Of a DNA stretch of 64,000 bases, positions 9,119 through 18,136 are shown piece by piece. The notes beneath the pieces are model-generated. The model had not been told where the DNA came from and ran no database searches. It worked only from the letters and a program-made list of their open reading frames with translations. How positions within the stretch are numbered: position 1 is the first letter of the stretch; each line of letters opens with the position of its first letter. This DNA is from Chloroflexota bacterium. Lineage in GTDB: Bacteria > Chloroflexota > Anaerolineae > JAAEKA01. The stretch is from positions 98,238 to 162,237 of the forward strand of contig JAYELL010000057.1 of the NCBI GenBank assembly GCA_034717495.1, in the 5' to 3' direction. The translations under genes were made by a program, and so were the position numbers.

Positions 9119-10411
9119 ATGAGCGATTCTCCAACGGATAGGATGGCTCGCCAAAATGACGATGACCTGGCGCCCGGCGTTCTGCAGGTGCTTCAATTGA
9201 CGGTCACGTTGAGATTCCTGGTCTTTGTGTTGGGAGGGCTTATGTTTGGCCCTCGCTTGCTTTTTGACCACATTGGCGTTCTGGCACCCTTGGCACTGTT
9301 TGATTCCCTGGTTCTTTTGGTCCTGGTTTTCTGGCCCGTACCCCGGCGCTGGCTCGGGAAATGGTTCCTGCCTATCGTGCTGGCCTGGTTTTTATTGGCT
9401 CCCTTGATTCAGCAGATGGCATTTCATCTGTGGTTGGACCCGTCGGTGGTGGGACGGTTCAGCTTCCGCGGTATCCTGAGTCCGACGTTCATGTTGTTGT
9501 GGCTCACGATTCCGGTTGTGCTGATTGCCCGACAATATGGGAGACGGGGTTTCTGGATCGCCATGGCTTGCCTGCTTGCCGTCGATTTGGTGATATTGTG
9601 GCTGGGCTTTCATGATCCGGAGGCGCGCTTTGATCTGCTCTTCGCCGGTAGCACACAGCTGATTTCTGTCTTCATTCTGGGCCTGGTTGTCACATGGCTG
9701 GTCGAGGCGCAGCAGGCCGAACAGCGTGCTCTGGAGGAAGCCAACAGGAAATTGGCCCAACGGGCAGCAACCATTGAGCAGTTGGCCGAGAGCCGGGAAC
9801 GAAACCGGTTGGCTCGAGATCTGCATGATACACTGGCTCACGCCATGTCCGGTCTCGGCGTGCAATTGCAGGCCCTCGAAACACTGATGGTGCACGATCC
9901 TGACGCCGCGTTGGTCCAACTGCACCAGGTCCAGGCTATCGCCAAAAGCGGCATGCAGGAATCTCGCAGGGCCATCGATTCCCTTCGAGCCACACCCCTT
10001 GAGGACCTGGGCCTGTCCGAGGCGCTGCGCCAGCTATGCCGGCGCCAGGCGGAGCGCACCGGCATCAGCATAACCTGCAAGATAGCGGAGGCCGAGGCCC
10101 TCGACCCGCTTACTGAGCAGACCTTCTATCGGGTGGCAGAGGCCGCGCTGGCTAATATCGACCAGCATTCGGCGGCCAGCAATGCCACTGTCGATCTCGG
10201 TATCATCGACGACGGTAGCCGGCTGCGACTGGTGATCCAGGACGATGGTGTCGGTTTTGACGTGAACAAGGTGGCCCAGGATCGTTATGGCCTTTCCGGG
10301 ATGGCAGAGCGGGCCGCTCTGGTCGGCGTAAATCTGGCGATCGACAGTGCCCCGCAACAGGGTACTACAGTCTCGTTGGAGACCGACCTGGCAGGAGGCG
10401 ATCCTCGATGA
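9119..10411 (+). CDS. NarL-group sensor histidine kinase
   Basis: Membrane-bound sensor kinase of the HisKA_3 (NarX/DesK/LiaS) class. The frame is open from 9059, but the promoter -10 overlaps that ATG, so the ATG at 9119 (MSDSPTDRM) is chosen. About six membrane helices fill residues 30-195 with no large extracytoplasmic domain, implying a signal sensed in or at the membrane. A coiled linker (EAQQAEQRALEEANRKLAQR) leads to the H-box ERNRLARDLHDTLAH, with the phospho-acceptor at H236. The HATPase domain ends the protein, with DDGVGFD as the G-box. Its last 4 bp overlap the response regulator gene. Confidence 0.92.
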   Translation: MSDSPTDRMARQNDDDLAPGVLQVLQLTVTLRFLVFVLGGLMFGPRLLFDHIGVLAPLALFDSLVLLVLVFWPVPRRWLGKWFLPIVLAWFLLAPLIQQMAFHLWLDPSVVGRFSFRGILSPTFMLLWLTIPVVLIARQYGRRGFWIAMACLLAVDLVILWLGFHDPEARFDLLFAGSTQLISVFILGLVVTWLVEAQQAEQRALEEANRKLAQRAATIEQLAESRERNRLARDLHDTLAHAMSGLGVQLQALETLMVHDPDAALVQLHQVQAIAKSGMQESRRAIDSLRATPLEDLGLSEALRQLCRRQAERTGISITCKIAEAEALDPLTEQTFYRVAEAALANIDQHSAASNATVDLGIIDDGSRLRLVIQDDGVGFDVNKVAQDRYGLSGMAERAALVGVNLAIDSAPQQGTTVSLETDLAGGDPR

Positions 10412-11109
10412 CAAACGATTCATCCTCGACTATCCGCGTTCTCATCACGGACGACCAGGACATCGTGCGCCAGGGGTTGAGTGTCATCTTGCGCCATGCC
10501 GACGGCATCAAGGTCGCCGGACAGGCAGCTGACGGGCAGGAAACATTGGATATGGTGCCGGCGCTGGAACCGGATGTCGTATTGATGGACCTGAAGATGC
10601 CTCGCCTGAATGGTATTCATGCCACCCGTGAGATCACCCGCAGCTATCCCGGCGTCAGAGTCGTTGTGCTTACGACTTACGACGGGGATGAGTGGGTTTT
10701 TGATGCCATCAGGGCGGGCGCCAGTGGCTATCTGTTGAAGGATAGCGACGGCGATGAAATCGTGGCGGCTATTCGAGGGGTGGTTGAGGGGGAAGTGCGC
10801 ATTGATCCAGCGGTGGCGGGCAAGGTGCTGGAGGAGTTCAGCCGCCTTTCGGACCAGAGTCCGGCAGCGCGCGCAACGGCGCGCCGGGAGGATCCGCTGC
10901 TGGAGGAACTTACCGAACGCGAACAGGCAATCCTTCAGCTGCTGGCTCAGGGCAAAAGCAACAGGGAAATCGCCGAGGAACTCTATCTGGCCGAGGGCAC
11001 GGTCAAGAACTATGTGAGTACCATCATCAGCAAACTACAGGCCAACGACCGTACCCAGGCAGCTATTTTGGCCCTCAAACGAGGGCTGGCTACTCTGGAA
11101 GACGAATGA
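10408..11109 (+). CDS. NarL/LuxR-family response regulator
   Basis: DNA-binding partner of the preceding kinase. The receiver domain has the acidic pair D15/D16, phospho-acceptor D61 (VVLMDLKMP), switch Thr near 89-90 and K111 (GYLLKD). A linker precedes the LuxR-type helix-turn-helix at about 170-230 (LTEREQAILQLLAQGKSNREI). The 4-bp overlap with the kinase gene indicates co-translation. Target genes cannot be read from the window; the convergent membrane protein gene 14 bp downstream is on the other strand and has its own promoter. Confidence 0.95.
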   Translation: MTNDSSSTIRVLITDDQDIVRQGLSVILRHADGIKVAGQAADGQETLDMVPALEPDVVLMDLKMPRLNGIHATREITRSYPGVRVVVLTTYDGDEWVFDAIRAGASGYLLKDSDGDEIVAAIRGVVEGEVRIDPAVAGKVLEEFSRLSDQSPAARATARREDPLLEELTEREQAILQLLAQGKSNREIAEELYLAEGTVKNYVSTIISKLQANDRTQAAILALKRGLATLEDE

Positions 11110-11123
11110 CACTTGCTGCTGAT

Positions 11124-11675
11124 CTAATGGGTAGCGGCGGGCGAACCTGCTGACAACTGCTCCACACCGGGCAGCAGCTCCATGGGCCGTATCTCGGAGC
11201 AGACGTTCACCTGAGTGGCGTTTTCGCTCTTCATTATGCCTTCGACCTTCTCAGGTTTGTCGGTCGTCACTATCAGTTCGGGATTCCCCGCTACTATGCC
11301 TTCGCGCAGATTTTGGATATCCTCTTCGGCGTCAGAACGCCCTTTGACTGCACCCATAAACAGGCCGTTGCCGCCGCCGATCAGGAGAAAAACCAACAAT
11401 GTTCCCATGGCAAAGGCAGGCGAGGCATCCGTGGCCGCCATGGTGCCCAGGCCCGCCATCAGACCAAAGACGCCAAACACGAACGTGGACAGCATGGTGA
11501 AGGAAACCATCGTCGATCGTGTTTTGTCTCTGGGGGTGCATTCCACCAGATCCTCTCTGGGCGTGGTACGGTCCTGAAGGCTGAAATCTTCCTCGGGCAG
11601 GCCAGTTGCTCTCAGTCTGACTATTCCATTCTCTGCGCTGGCTCGGTCTGGAAACAGTCCAATTACCCACTTCAT
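11124..11675 (-). CDS. small membrane protein, general-stress-like (DUF1269/YflT-like architecture)
   Basis: Function unknown. The N-terminal segment MKWVIGLFPDRASAENGIVRL resembles the opening of general-stress proteins of the 17M/YflT kind, which begin with a ferredoxin-like module. Two membrane helices with Gly motifs follow (about 60-85 and 92-112), then a second alpha/beta segment (GIVAGNPELIVTTDKPEKVEGI). The frame extends five codons further up, but GAGGAGAG with good spacing precedes the ATG at 11675. A promoter with a palindrome at the predicted start site lies 80 bp upstream. Confidence 0.7.
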   Translation of the reverse strand: MKWVIGLFPDRASAENGIVRLRATGLPEEDFSLQDRTTPREDLVECTPRDKTRSTMVSFTMLSTFVFGVFGLMAGLGTMAATDASPAFAMGTLLVFLLIGGGNGLFMGAVKGRSDAEEDIQNLREGIVAGNPELIVTTDKPEKVEGIMKSENATQVNVCSEIRPMELLPGVEQLSAGSPAATH

Positions 11676-11739
11676 AAGAACTCTCCTCAAAATGCCTTGG
11701 AGAAGACAACTCCGACATCTGACAGGTTAACCATCTTTT

Positions 11740-11782
11740 CGCGTACGCGTACAAGTATAACGAGAATTGGGCTGACAGTGAA
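11740..11782 (-). promoter_or_regulatory. promoter with palindromic operator candidate
   Basis: On the minus strand: TTCACT (11777-11782), 17 bp, TATACT (11754-11759). The 10-bp palindrome CGCGTACGCG (11740-11749) covers the predicted start point, a natural place for a repressor. It would serve the gene at 11124-11675. Confidence 0.6.
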
Positions 11783-11891
11783 ATCTTCCCAGGGCCTTCT
11801 TCCATGGGCGGCCCGAACAAACTACGAAACATCGACCTTGTCGGTGTCATGCTGACGCAAAGCGTGCCGAAGTACTTCCACAGTTGTTTCC

Positions 11892-11941
11892 TGTGCTGAT
11901 TGTAGCACAACTTTTGCATTTGCGGGTAGCCATGCTATCAT
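11892..11941 (+). promoter_or_regulatory. promoter with upstream inverted repeat
   Basis: TTGCAT (11914-11919), 16 bp, TATCAT (11936-11941). Four bp upstream of the -35 is the inverted repeat TGTGCT-N6-AGCACA (11892-11909), a likely activator or repressor site. Directs the lipoprotein gene at 12017. Confidence 0.5.
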
Positions 11942-12016
11942 ATCTGCCAACCCATCATCGTCCTTGATGATCGTATTCTGTTTTGGGGATCCACCCGCTC
12001 CCGGAGGAAGGTCACC

Positions 12017-13015
12017 ATGGGTCGCATGCACTATTCAAAAGCTGTCAGCGTGGCAATTCTTATCCTGGTTTTTCTCTTGATCCTGTCCGCCTGCGGATCG
12101 CCCCCGGATCCAACACCCGAACCCACCGAGCCCAGCGGCGCCTCGCCGGTTGATGACCAGATATCGATCGTGCCCCTTTGGGAATTGCTCGGGTTCGACA
12201 ATGAAGGTCAATACACCGAGGTATTGGCGGGCACCACGGTAACAGCCGTCTTTGGCAAGGATGGATCGCTGACCGGTACCACGGGCTGCAATACCTATAC
12301 GGCCACCTACGTGGCTGATGAGGAACATTTGGTCATCGGAGACGCAGCGGCGACCGAAATGGGCTGTCTTGAACCGCAAGGAATCATGGTTCAGGAGAGC
12401 CGCTATCTGGCACTGCTTCCCTTGGTGGTATTCTTCGAGATTCAGGATGAGCAGCTTGTCCTCAGCAACGCCGACCGGGCCAGGATCCTGGTGTACCGGG
12501 CTTCCGAACCGCAGTCTCAGGAGCTCGAAGGCCAGCCGCAATTGCTGACCGTGGATTCCCTGGCCAACATGACCTATATGTCCAGCTGGACTGTTACAGG
12601 TGAAGCACCTCTGGAGAATGGGGTGTATCGAGGTGAAGGGGTCGAGGGAACCGGTGGTGAGGTCGTTGTGACACTCACCGAGGATATCGCCTATTTCGGG
12701 CTTGCTGATGGGGAAGAGGCCGCGTCGCCTATTCTCAAAACATCCACCTCGTCCGGGCACGATATCTATGATCTGGCGCTGGTGACGACCCAGGACGGCG
12801 AGGCAGCCAATATTTCAACCACCACGCTGGGTGAAGATGTGGTGATCAATGGCATCATGATGGACAAGGGTGCCATTGCCGTGGACATGATCCAGCATGG
12901 TCCCGAGGATGACCCCTGTTGTCCCACCGAGCGGGTGATCCGAACCTACGTGGTGCGGCGAGGGGAGTTGGTTGAAGGATCCACGACCGTCATTGGCACG
13001 GTGGAGTCCCAGTGA
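12017..13015 (+). CDS. META-domain (HslJ-like) lipoprotein
   Basis: Secreted lipoprotein with a signal peptide ending in LILSAC and a short Pro/Glu linker (PDPTPEPTEPSG). Residues of about 45-160 fit a META domain: WELLGF at the start, the central GTTGCNTYTATY and an MGCLEPQG segment, as in HslJ-type proteins. The second half (about 175-330) is a beta-rich domain without a family I recognise; it contains a CC pair (DDPCCPTERV). GGAGGAAG lies 6 nt before the ATG. Transcribed alone; convergent with the hydrolase gene. Confidence 0.8.
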   Translation: MGRMHYSKAVSVAILILVFLLILSACGSPPDPTPEPTEPSGASPVDDQISIVPLWELLGFDNEGQYTEVLAGTTVTAVFGKDGSLTGTTGCNTYTATYVADEEHLVIGDAAATEMGCLEPQGIMVQESRYLALLPLVVFFEIQDEQLVLSNADRARILVYRASEPQSQELEGQPQLLTVDSLANMTYMSSWTVTGEAPLENGVYRGEGVEGTGGEVVVTLTEDIAYFGLADGEEAASPILKTSTSSGHDIYDLALVTTQDGEAANISTTTLGEDVVINGIMMDKGAIAVDMIQHGPEDDPCCPTERVIRTYVVRRGELVEGSTTVIGTVESQ

Positions 13016-13024
13016 TTAAACCCG

Positions 13025-13056
13025 AGGTGCAAGGTACCTGGAAGTGCCTCGCACCT
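13025..13056. other. hairpin between convergent genes
   Basis: AGGTGC-a-AGG and CCT-c-GCACCT form nine pairs around a 12-nt loop. No T-run follows on either strand, so it is only a possible bidirectional terminator. Confidence 0.4.
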
Positions 13057-13065
13057 GACACCTGA

Positions 13066-14580
13066 CTATCGGTTTTCCAACAGCCAGCTACTGATTGACT
13101 CCAGGAAGCCGGGTACCAGATCCGTCTTGAGCATTGGATATTCGTTGACACTGCCGGTGACAGCATCCTGGAAGAGGTGGTTGGCGGTCGGCAGCACCTG
13201 GATGGTGACAGCGCTGTTGCCAGCCTGATCAAGGGCGGCCTGGAGTGCCGACGTGTTCTGTGTCGCATCGACCTGCGTGTCCAATTCGCCATAGAGGCCC
13301 AGAACAGGCACGGTTACCTGTGCCCAGTCCCGGGCTGGATCGTAGCTCAGGAAAAACTGATACCACGGGCTCTGGAATGCCTGCATTTGAGCAGCGGTTT
13401 GTTGGGCAACGACCGCTTCCAGGTTGCCCAGGGTCGCTCTCTGTTCTTCAGGCAGTGCCTGCAACTGTTCCGTTGTAATTTTCTCAAGGACCGTTTGCAG
13501 TGTCGGCCAGTCCTGTGCGACTACCAGATCCAGCACCTCGCGCTGAAGACCGGCGGACTCCGCGGCATCTTCCTGGCTGCCGCCGGCGGCGAGCACCGCT
13601 CGCTCTACCTGCTTGACGATGGTCTCGTATCCATCGACCGCTGTCCCTGCCATGGAAATCACATTGTGGATCTGGGGGTTGCGCGCGGCGATCATGGCAG
13701 CGATCAAACCCCCTTCGCTGTGGCCCAGGAGACCGATCTGGTCGTTGCTGATCTCCTCCCGGCCCAGCAGATAGGCCAGCGCCGCTTCTGCATCCCCGGC
13801 GAAATCGGCCGACGTGGCCAGCGTGGGATCCCCGGTTGAATCGCCCACCCCGCGGTCGTCGTAGCGCAGCACGGCAATGCCCTGGCGAGTCAGGTGATCG
13901 GCGATCTCCTGGAAGGGTTTGTAGCCGGGGGCCAGGGGGATCTCCTCGTCGCGATTCTGCTGGCCACTGCCGGAAATGAGGATCATGGCCGGGAACGGGC
14001 CTCCTTCCGATGGCAACGTCAAGGTGCCTGCCAGCGAGATGTCGTCGTTCCCGAAGACCACCTCTTCCTCGAGGTAGGGCAGCGGGTCCTGAGAGACCGG
14101 CTCCGGGCGGGCCAACTCGAAGTCGCCCTCGACTCCGGCCTGGGTGAAACTGCCCTCGATGGTGCCATCTGGCTGGACCGCGCCGTCGAACACAGCCAAC
14201 CGGGGGCCGTCGAGCATTTCGAAGTGGAGGGTGGAATCGCCGGCCTGGATGCTGTGCAGCGGGATCCCGCTGGCACCCTGCGCCGGGATATCGATCGTGC
14301 CCTCAATCGTACCGCTATCCTCGCCGAAGTTGACAAGGATCTCCAGGCCCAAGCCGGGCAAAACGATTTTTCCCTGCCATTGGCCTGCGATGGCAGCCGG
14401 CGGGTCGGTTGTTTCAGGCATGCTTTCCTCGGATGGCGCCTCGGTAGGCAGCGTTTCGGGAGTTGGTGTCTCTTCTGTTGCAGGTGCCGGTGCCGGGGGG
14501 GCACACCCACTGGCAATCAATCCAATGACCAGAACCAAGCTGACAAGGCCGGAAAGTTTCATGTGTCGTTGCTTTTTCAT
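13066..14580 (-). CDS. lipoprotein serine hydrolase (alpha/beta hydrolase, dienelactone-hydrolase/acyl-peptidase type)
   Basis: Exported hydrolase. The start at 14580 (MKKQRHMKLSG) gives a signal peptide with lipobox IASGC; the frame opens ten codons earlier without support. After a Pro/Thr/Glu linker comes a beta domain of about 110 residues (GQWQGKIVLPGLGLEILVNF) often found in front of such hydrolases. Then the alpha/beta hydrolase: oxyanion region LISGSGQQNRDE, nucleophile elbow GHSEGG, acid in LGLYGELDTQV and histidine in TANHLFQDA. A cap insert lies between nucleophile and acid. Substrate could be an ester or acyl-peptide; none is indicated by the neighbours. Confidence 0.87.
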   Translation of the reverse strand: MKKQRHMKLSGLVSLVLVIGLIASGCAPPAPAPATEETPTPETLPTEAPSEESMPETTDPPAAIAGQWQGKIVLPGLGLEILVNFGEDSGTIEGTIDIPAQGASGIPLHSIQAGDSTLHFEMLDGPRLAVFDGAVQPDGTIEGSFTQAGVEGDFELARPEPVSQDPLPYLEEEVVFGNDDISLAGTLTLPSEGGPFPAMILISGSGQQNRDEEIPLAPGYKPFQEIADHLTRQGIAVLRYDDRGVGDSTGDPTLATSADFAGDAEAALAYLLGREEISNDQIGLLGHSEGGLIAAMIAARNPQIHNVISMAGTAVDGYETIVKQVERAVLAAGGSQEDAAESAGLQREVLDLVVAQDWPTLQTVLEKITTEQLQALPEEQRATLGNLEAVVAQQTAAQMQAFQSPWYQFFLSYDPARDWAQVTVPVLGLYGELDTQVDATQNTSALQAALDQAGNSAVTIQVLPTANHLFQDAVTGSVNEYPMLKTDLVPGFLESISSWLLENR

Positions 14581-14633
14581 CTTTAATCCACCAGGAAGAG
14601 TCGCTGCCACGTTTCGTGCTTCGTTGGTACCTT

Positions 14634-14690
14634 AAAAAAAAGATCAGCGTGAATCTGCGCCGAAGGTCTGCGTAATCAGCGTTCCTCTGG
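14634..14690 (-). repeat. dispersed intergenic repeat, copy A
   Basis: About 53 bp whose reverse complement matches 61339-61392 with only a few differences (one indel, about four substitutions). The element has ATCAGCGT at both ends in direct orientation and a run of A/T at one edge. It lies directly upstream of the hydrolase start. Confidence 0.8.
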
Positions 14691-14781
14691 CTTGTCTGGG
14701 TTAGGGTATCGATTCGAAACGATGATCACCAGATATTCTACTTCATTCTGTAAACCGGGGCAATTCGCGGCGTCACTCCCC

Positions 14782-14850
14782 TCCCTTAAGATTCCCTTAA
14801 GATAAAAACAAACTTCTTTTAAGGCCCCGGTAGCCTCCAGGCGGTATACT
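14782..14850 (+). promoter_or_regulatory. activator-type promoter with 11-bp direct repeats for the moxR operon
   Basis: TCCCTTAAGAT occurs twice back to back (14782-14792, 14793-14803). TTAAG recurs at 14819, exactly two 11-bp steps after the second copy. TATACT (14845-14850) is a good -10 but no -35 lies 16-18 bp before it. Phased direct repeats replacing a -35 are the arrangement used by PhoB/OmpR-type response regulators. Predicted leader of about 195 nt. Confidence 0.6.
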
Positions 14851-15051
14851 GAAAGAAAAATCCAGGCGTTTCTGCACTGGAATCGTTTTCGGTGTCCCTG
14901 AATCCTGACAAGCTATCCAAACGCGGCACTTATCCGACAATGATTATCTGTTGCCAGCGAAGGGCGATCGTTTCGCCACAGCCTGGCAACGTTTTTCCAA
15001 CGACCTTTCGAACAACTGACAAAAAACCTGCACTTCCAAGGGAGTCCAACC

Positions 15052-16110
15052 ATGAACTTTCCTACTTTTCGCAATGAAACTGCCACCGTGGCCATGCCAC
15101 AGAACGGCACCAGTGGCCTGAACGACGCGGCAGTCCGTGAACTGAATAGCCAGGTGAAAGAACAGGCCGTATTCCTTCAGGACCTGCTGACCGAGATCAA
15201 CAAAGTTATGGTGGGCCAGGAAGCGCTGGTGGAGCGAGTACTCATAGCGCTGCTCGCCGATGGACATATCCTCCTCGAAGGTGTGCCAGGCCTGGCCAAG
15301 ACACTGCTGGTCAAAACGGTGGCCCAGGCCATTCAGGGAGATTTCGCCCGAATTCAATTTACGCCCGACCTGCTGCCCGCCGACCTGATCGGCACGCAGA
15401 TCTACAACCCGCGCACCAGTGAATTCAGCGTCCATACCGGGCCTATCTTTTCCAACCTGATCCTGGCGGACGAGATCAACCGCGCGCCGGCCAAGGTGCA
15501 GAGTGCCCTGCTGGAGGCCATGCAGGAGCGCCAGGTCACTATTGGCGATGAGACGTTCAAGATGGACGATCTTTTCCTGGTCCTGGCGACCCAGAACCCC
15601 ATCGAGCAGGAGGGTACCTATCCCCTGCCGGAGGCCCAGGTCGATCGTTTCATGCTCAAGGTGAAGGTGGACTATCCCAACCGGAACGAGGAGCGCCTGA
15701 TCATCGATCGTATGACCGGCGCTACCTTGCCCACTGTTCACCCGGTGGTTGATCCACAGGATATCCTTCGGGCCCGCCAGATGGTGCGCCAGATCTACGT
15801 AGACGAGAAGATCAAGGACTATGTCCTGGACCTGGTTCTTGTCACTCGTAATCCTGGCAGCAATGGTCTGAGTGACCTGAATACCCTGATCGCCTTCGGC
15901 GCGTCACCCCGGGCAAGCATCAACATGGTTCATGCCGCGCGGGCTCATGCTTTCCTGCAGGGACGTGGCTTTGTCATCCCTGAGGATATCAAACAGATCG
16001 CACCCGATATCCTGCGTCACCGCATCATCACCACGTATGAGGCCGAGGCGGAGGACATCTCCAGCGACCACATTGTGCGTCGTATCCTTGACCACACCGA
16101 CGTACCGTAG
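15052..16110 (+). CDS. MoxR-family AAA+ ATPase
   Basis: Chaperone-like ATPase that works with vWA-domain proteins, here encoded just downstream. Walker A GVPGLAKT (77-84), Walker B LILADE (136-141) with the MoxR sequence INRAPAKVQ, sensor 1 in VLATQNPIEQEGTYPLPEAQ, and the AAA_lid at the C-terminus. The N-terminal 35 residues are an extra, weakly conserved extension. AAGGGAG precedes the ATG. First gene of the operon running to about 25.6 kb. Confidence 0.95.
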   Translation: MNFPTFRNETATVAMPQNGTSGLNDAAVRELNSQVKEQAVFLQDLLTEINKVMVGQEALVERVLIALLADGHILLEGVPGLAKTLLVKTVAQAIQGDFARIQFTPDLLPADLIGTQIYNPRTSEFSVHTGPIFSNLILADEINRAPAKVQSALLEAMQERQVTIGDETFKMDDLFLVLATQNPIEQEGTYPLPEAQVDRFMLKVKVDYPNRNEERLIIDRMTGATLPTVHPVVDPQDILRARQMVRQIYVDEKIKDYVLDLVLVTRNPGSNGLSDLNTLIAFGASPRASINMVHAARAHAFLQGRGFVIPEDIKQIAPDILRHRIITTYEAEAEDISSDHIVRRILDHTDVP

Positions 16111-16212
16111 GTCCAGGAATGTTAAGGTTGCCAGCGATGGACGATGTTCCTGTGGAAGCAAAGGTCGTTCATCGTTTAGCCTTTTCTGTCAACGATTGAC
16201 TGGGAGTTGGTC

Positions 16213-17100
16213 ATGATATCCAACGAATTGATGAAAAAGATCCGTCGCATCGAGATCAAGACCCGCCGATTGGTCGACGATAGCTATGCTGGCGAATACC
16301 ATTCGATATTTAAGGGCCGCGGCATCGAGTTCGATGAAGTGCGGCCCTATCAGATCGGCGACGAGATTCGCACCATCGACTGGAACGTGACAGCTCGAAC
16401 CGGAGAGCCCTATGTGAAGCGCTACGTCGAGGAGCGCGAGCTAACCGTGATGCTGGTGGTGGACGCCAGTGCTTCCCAGAGTTTCGGTTCCGTGGAACGC
16501 TTCAAAAGGGAGTTGGCAGCCGAATTGACAGCGGTACTCTCCTTTGCGGCGACCACCAACAACGACAAGGTTGGTCTGCTCATTTTCACCGACCAGGTCG
16601 AGCTCTTTATCCCGCCACGCAAGGGACGAAAGCATGTGCTGAGGTTGATCCGCGAACTGCTGGCTTTCAAGCCCGAGGGCACCGGCACCGATATCAAGCT
16701 GGCTCTCGATACGGTCAACCGTTTGCTCAAGCGGCGAGGTATCATTTTCCTGGTCTCTGACTTCATGGCCGACCCGGAGGCCTATCGCCGCACGCTGGCC
16801 ATTACCAATCGGCGCCACGACCTCATCGCCGTGGATCTGCACGATCCGCTGGACGATAAGATCGGCAATGTTGGCCTTTTGGCACTGGAAGACCCGGAAA
16901 CAGGGGATATCCTCTGGGTGGACACTGGAAGCAAGACCTGGCGCAATGCCTTTCAGCAGCGCATGGTTCGCCGGCAGTTGGGTAAAACCCGAGCCTTGCG
17001 ACAGGCTGGGGTGGATCGGATCGATGTGAGCACTGACCTGGATTATGCCGTGCCGCTGACGGCCTTTTTCAAAGACCGTTCCCGCCGAATACGTCGCTGA
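16213..17100 (+). CDS. DUF58 (vWA-like) protein
   Basis: Partner of the MoxR ATPase; DUF58 proteins almost always follow moxR. The signature GIEFDEVRPYQIGDEIRTID leads into a vWA fold with MIDAS DASAS (D84 in this numbering). The frame opens with TTG at 16207, but the ATG at 16213 has GGGAG six bases before it. No membrane segment, so it is cytoplasmic. Molecular role of the family is not settled; it probably recruits MoxR to membrane vWA proteins. Confidence 0.93.
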   Translation: MISNELMKKIRRIEIKTRRLVDDSYAGEYHSIFKGRGIEFDEVRPYQIGDEIRTIDWNVTARTGEPYVKRYVEERELTVMLVVDASASQSFGSVERFKRELAAELTAVLSFAATTNNDKVGLLIFTDQVELFIPPRKGRKHVLRLIRELLAFKPEGTGTDIKLALDTVNRLLKRRGIIFLVSDFMADPEAYRRTLAITNRRHDLIAVDLHDPLDDKIGNVGLLALEDPETGDILWVDTGSKTWRNAFQQRMVRRQLGKTRALRQAGVDRIDVSTDLDYAVPLTAFFKDRSRRIRR

Positions 17101-17152
17101 GAGACGGCTAAACCCGCGACCCGTGATGCGTGTCGTCAAATAGGACCGACCT

Positions 17153-18136
17153 ATGAACAAGAAACTGTTTTTCATACCACTGCTCGTCATACTGCTGGTA
17201 CTGGCAGTTACAGGACCGGCCATGGCGCAGACAGGTGATTCCATCGATGTCGAACTGAATGTGCCCTCCGGTCAGTTGACGGTGGGTGATCCCATTGAGT
17301 TGACGCTGGAAGTTACCCATCCCGCTGGCTATCTGGTCATCATGCCCGAAAAAACGGATGTCTGGGGCGATTTTTCGATTGCCTCCCGATCTATGCCGGT
17401 GACCGTCGATAACGGTGATGGCACAGAGACCACCAGTCAACGTATCGATGCTCGACTCTTTGCGCCTGGCGACTTCAGCACGCCTGCCTTACCTTTGACC
17501 ATCACCGATGGCGCAGGTAATTTGATCGAGGCTAGTGTCGCCCCTGCCTCGGTAACCATAGCTTCGGTCCTGGAGGAGGGTGACACCGCCCTGCGGGACA
17601 TCAAACCGTTGGCCGACCTCTCGCTGGCGAGCGTGTGGCCCTGGCTGATCGCCGGGATCGCTGTCCTGGCAATGGGCGTCGGATTCTTCCTTTGGTGGCG
17701 GCGACGCGGGATTGTTGCCGTCGATAACTGGCTGCCCCACGAGATTGCTTTCGAGGGCCTGGATCATGTGGAGGCGCTGCGCCTGCCCGAAACAGGAAGG
17801 TTCAAGGAGCACTATACCCTGGTTTCAGAGATCATTCGGGTTTATATCGAGCGCCGCTACCAGGTACCCATGCTGGAGCGAACCACGTCCGAGATCCGGG
17901 CGAGCCTGGCGGGCAGACGGGTGCCCCAGGACATTGCAGGAGAGCTGGTTGACGTCCTGGCCGAGAGTGATCTGGTCAAGTTCTCCAAATTCGACCCAGA
18001 TGTGGCCGATGCGAGGGAGTTGTTGGGCAAGGCCCGTTTGATCGTGGAGAGGACCATGCCGATGGATGTACCCGAGGAAAGTGGCGGCGAAACCGTTCCC
18101 CAACGATCCCACCAGAAACAGGTGGTAGTGGCATGA
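17153..18136 (+). CDS. membrane protein of the Bat-type operon (DUF4381/BatD-like)
   Basis: Signal peptide (cleavage near GPAMAQ), an extracytoplasmic beta domain of about 130 residues (SIDVELNVPSGQLTVGDPIELTLEV), one membrane helix at about 162-184 and a cytoplasmic helical tail of about 120 residues. The first part looks like a short BatD-type beta domain, the tail like that of small proteins found between DUF58 and BatA genes. Its last codons overlap the BatA-like gene (ATGA). Confidence 0.8.
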   Translation: MNKKLFFIPLLVILLVLAVTGPAMAQTGDSIDVELNVPSGQLTVGDPIELTLEVTHPAGYLVIMPEKTDVWGDFSIASRSMPVTVDNGDGTETTSQRIDARLFAPGDFSTPALPLTITDGAGNLIEASVAPASVTIASVLEEGDTALRDIKPLADLSLASVWPWLIAGIAVLAMGVGFFLWWRRRGIVAVDNWLPHEIAFEGLDHVEALRLPETGRFKEHYTLVSEIIRVYIERRYQVPMLERTTSEIRASLAGRRVPQDIAGELVDVLAESDLVKFSKFDPDVADARELLGKARLIVERTMPMDVPEESGGETVPQRSHQKQVVVA

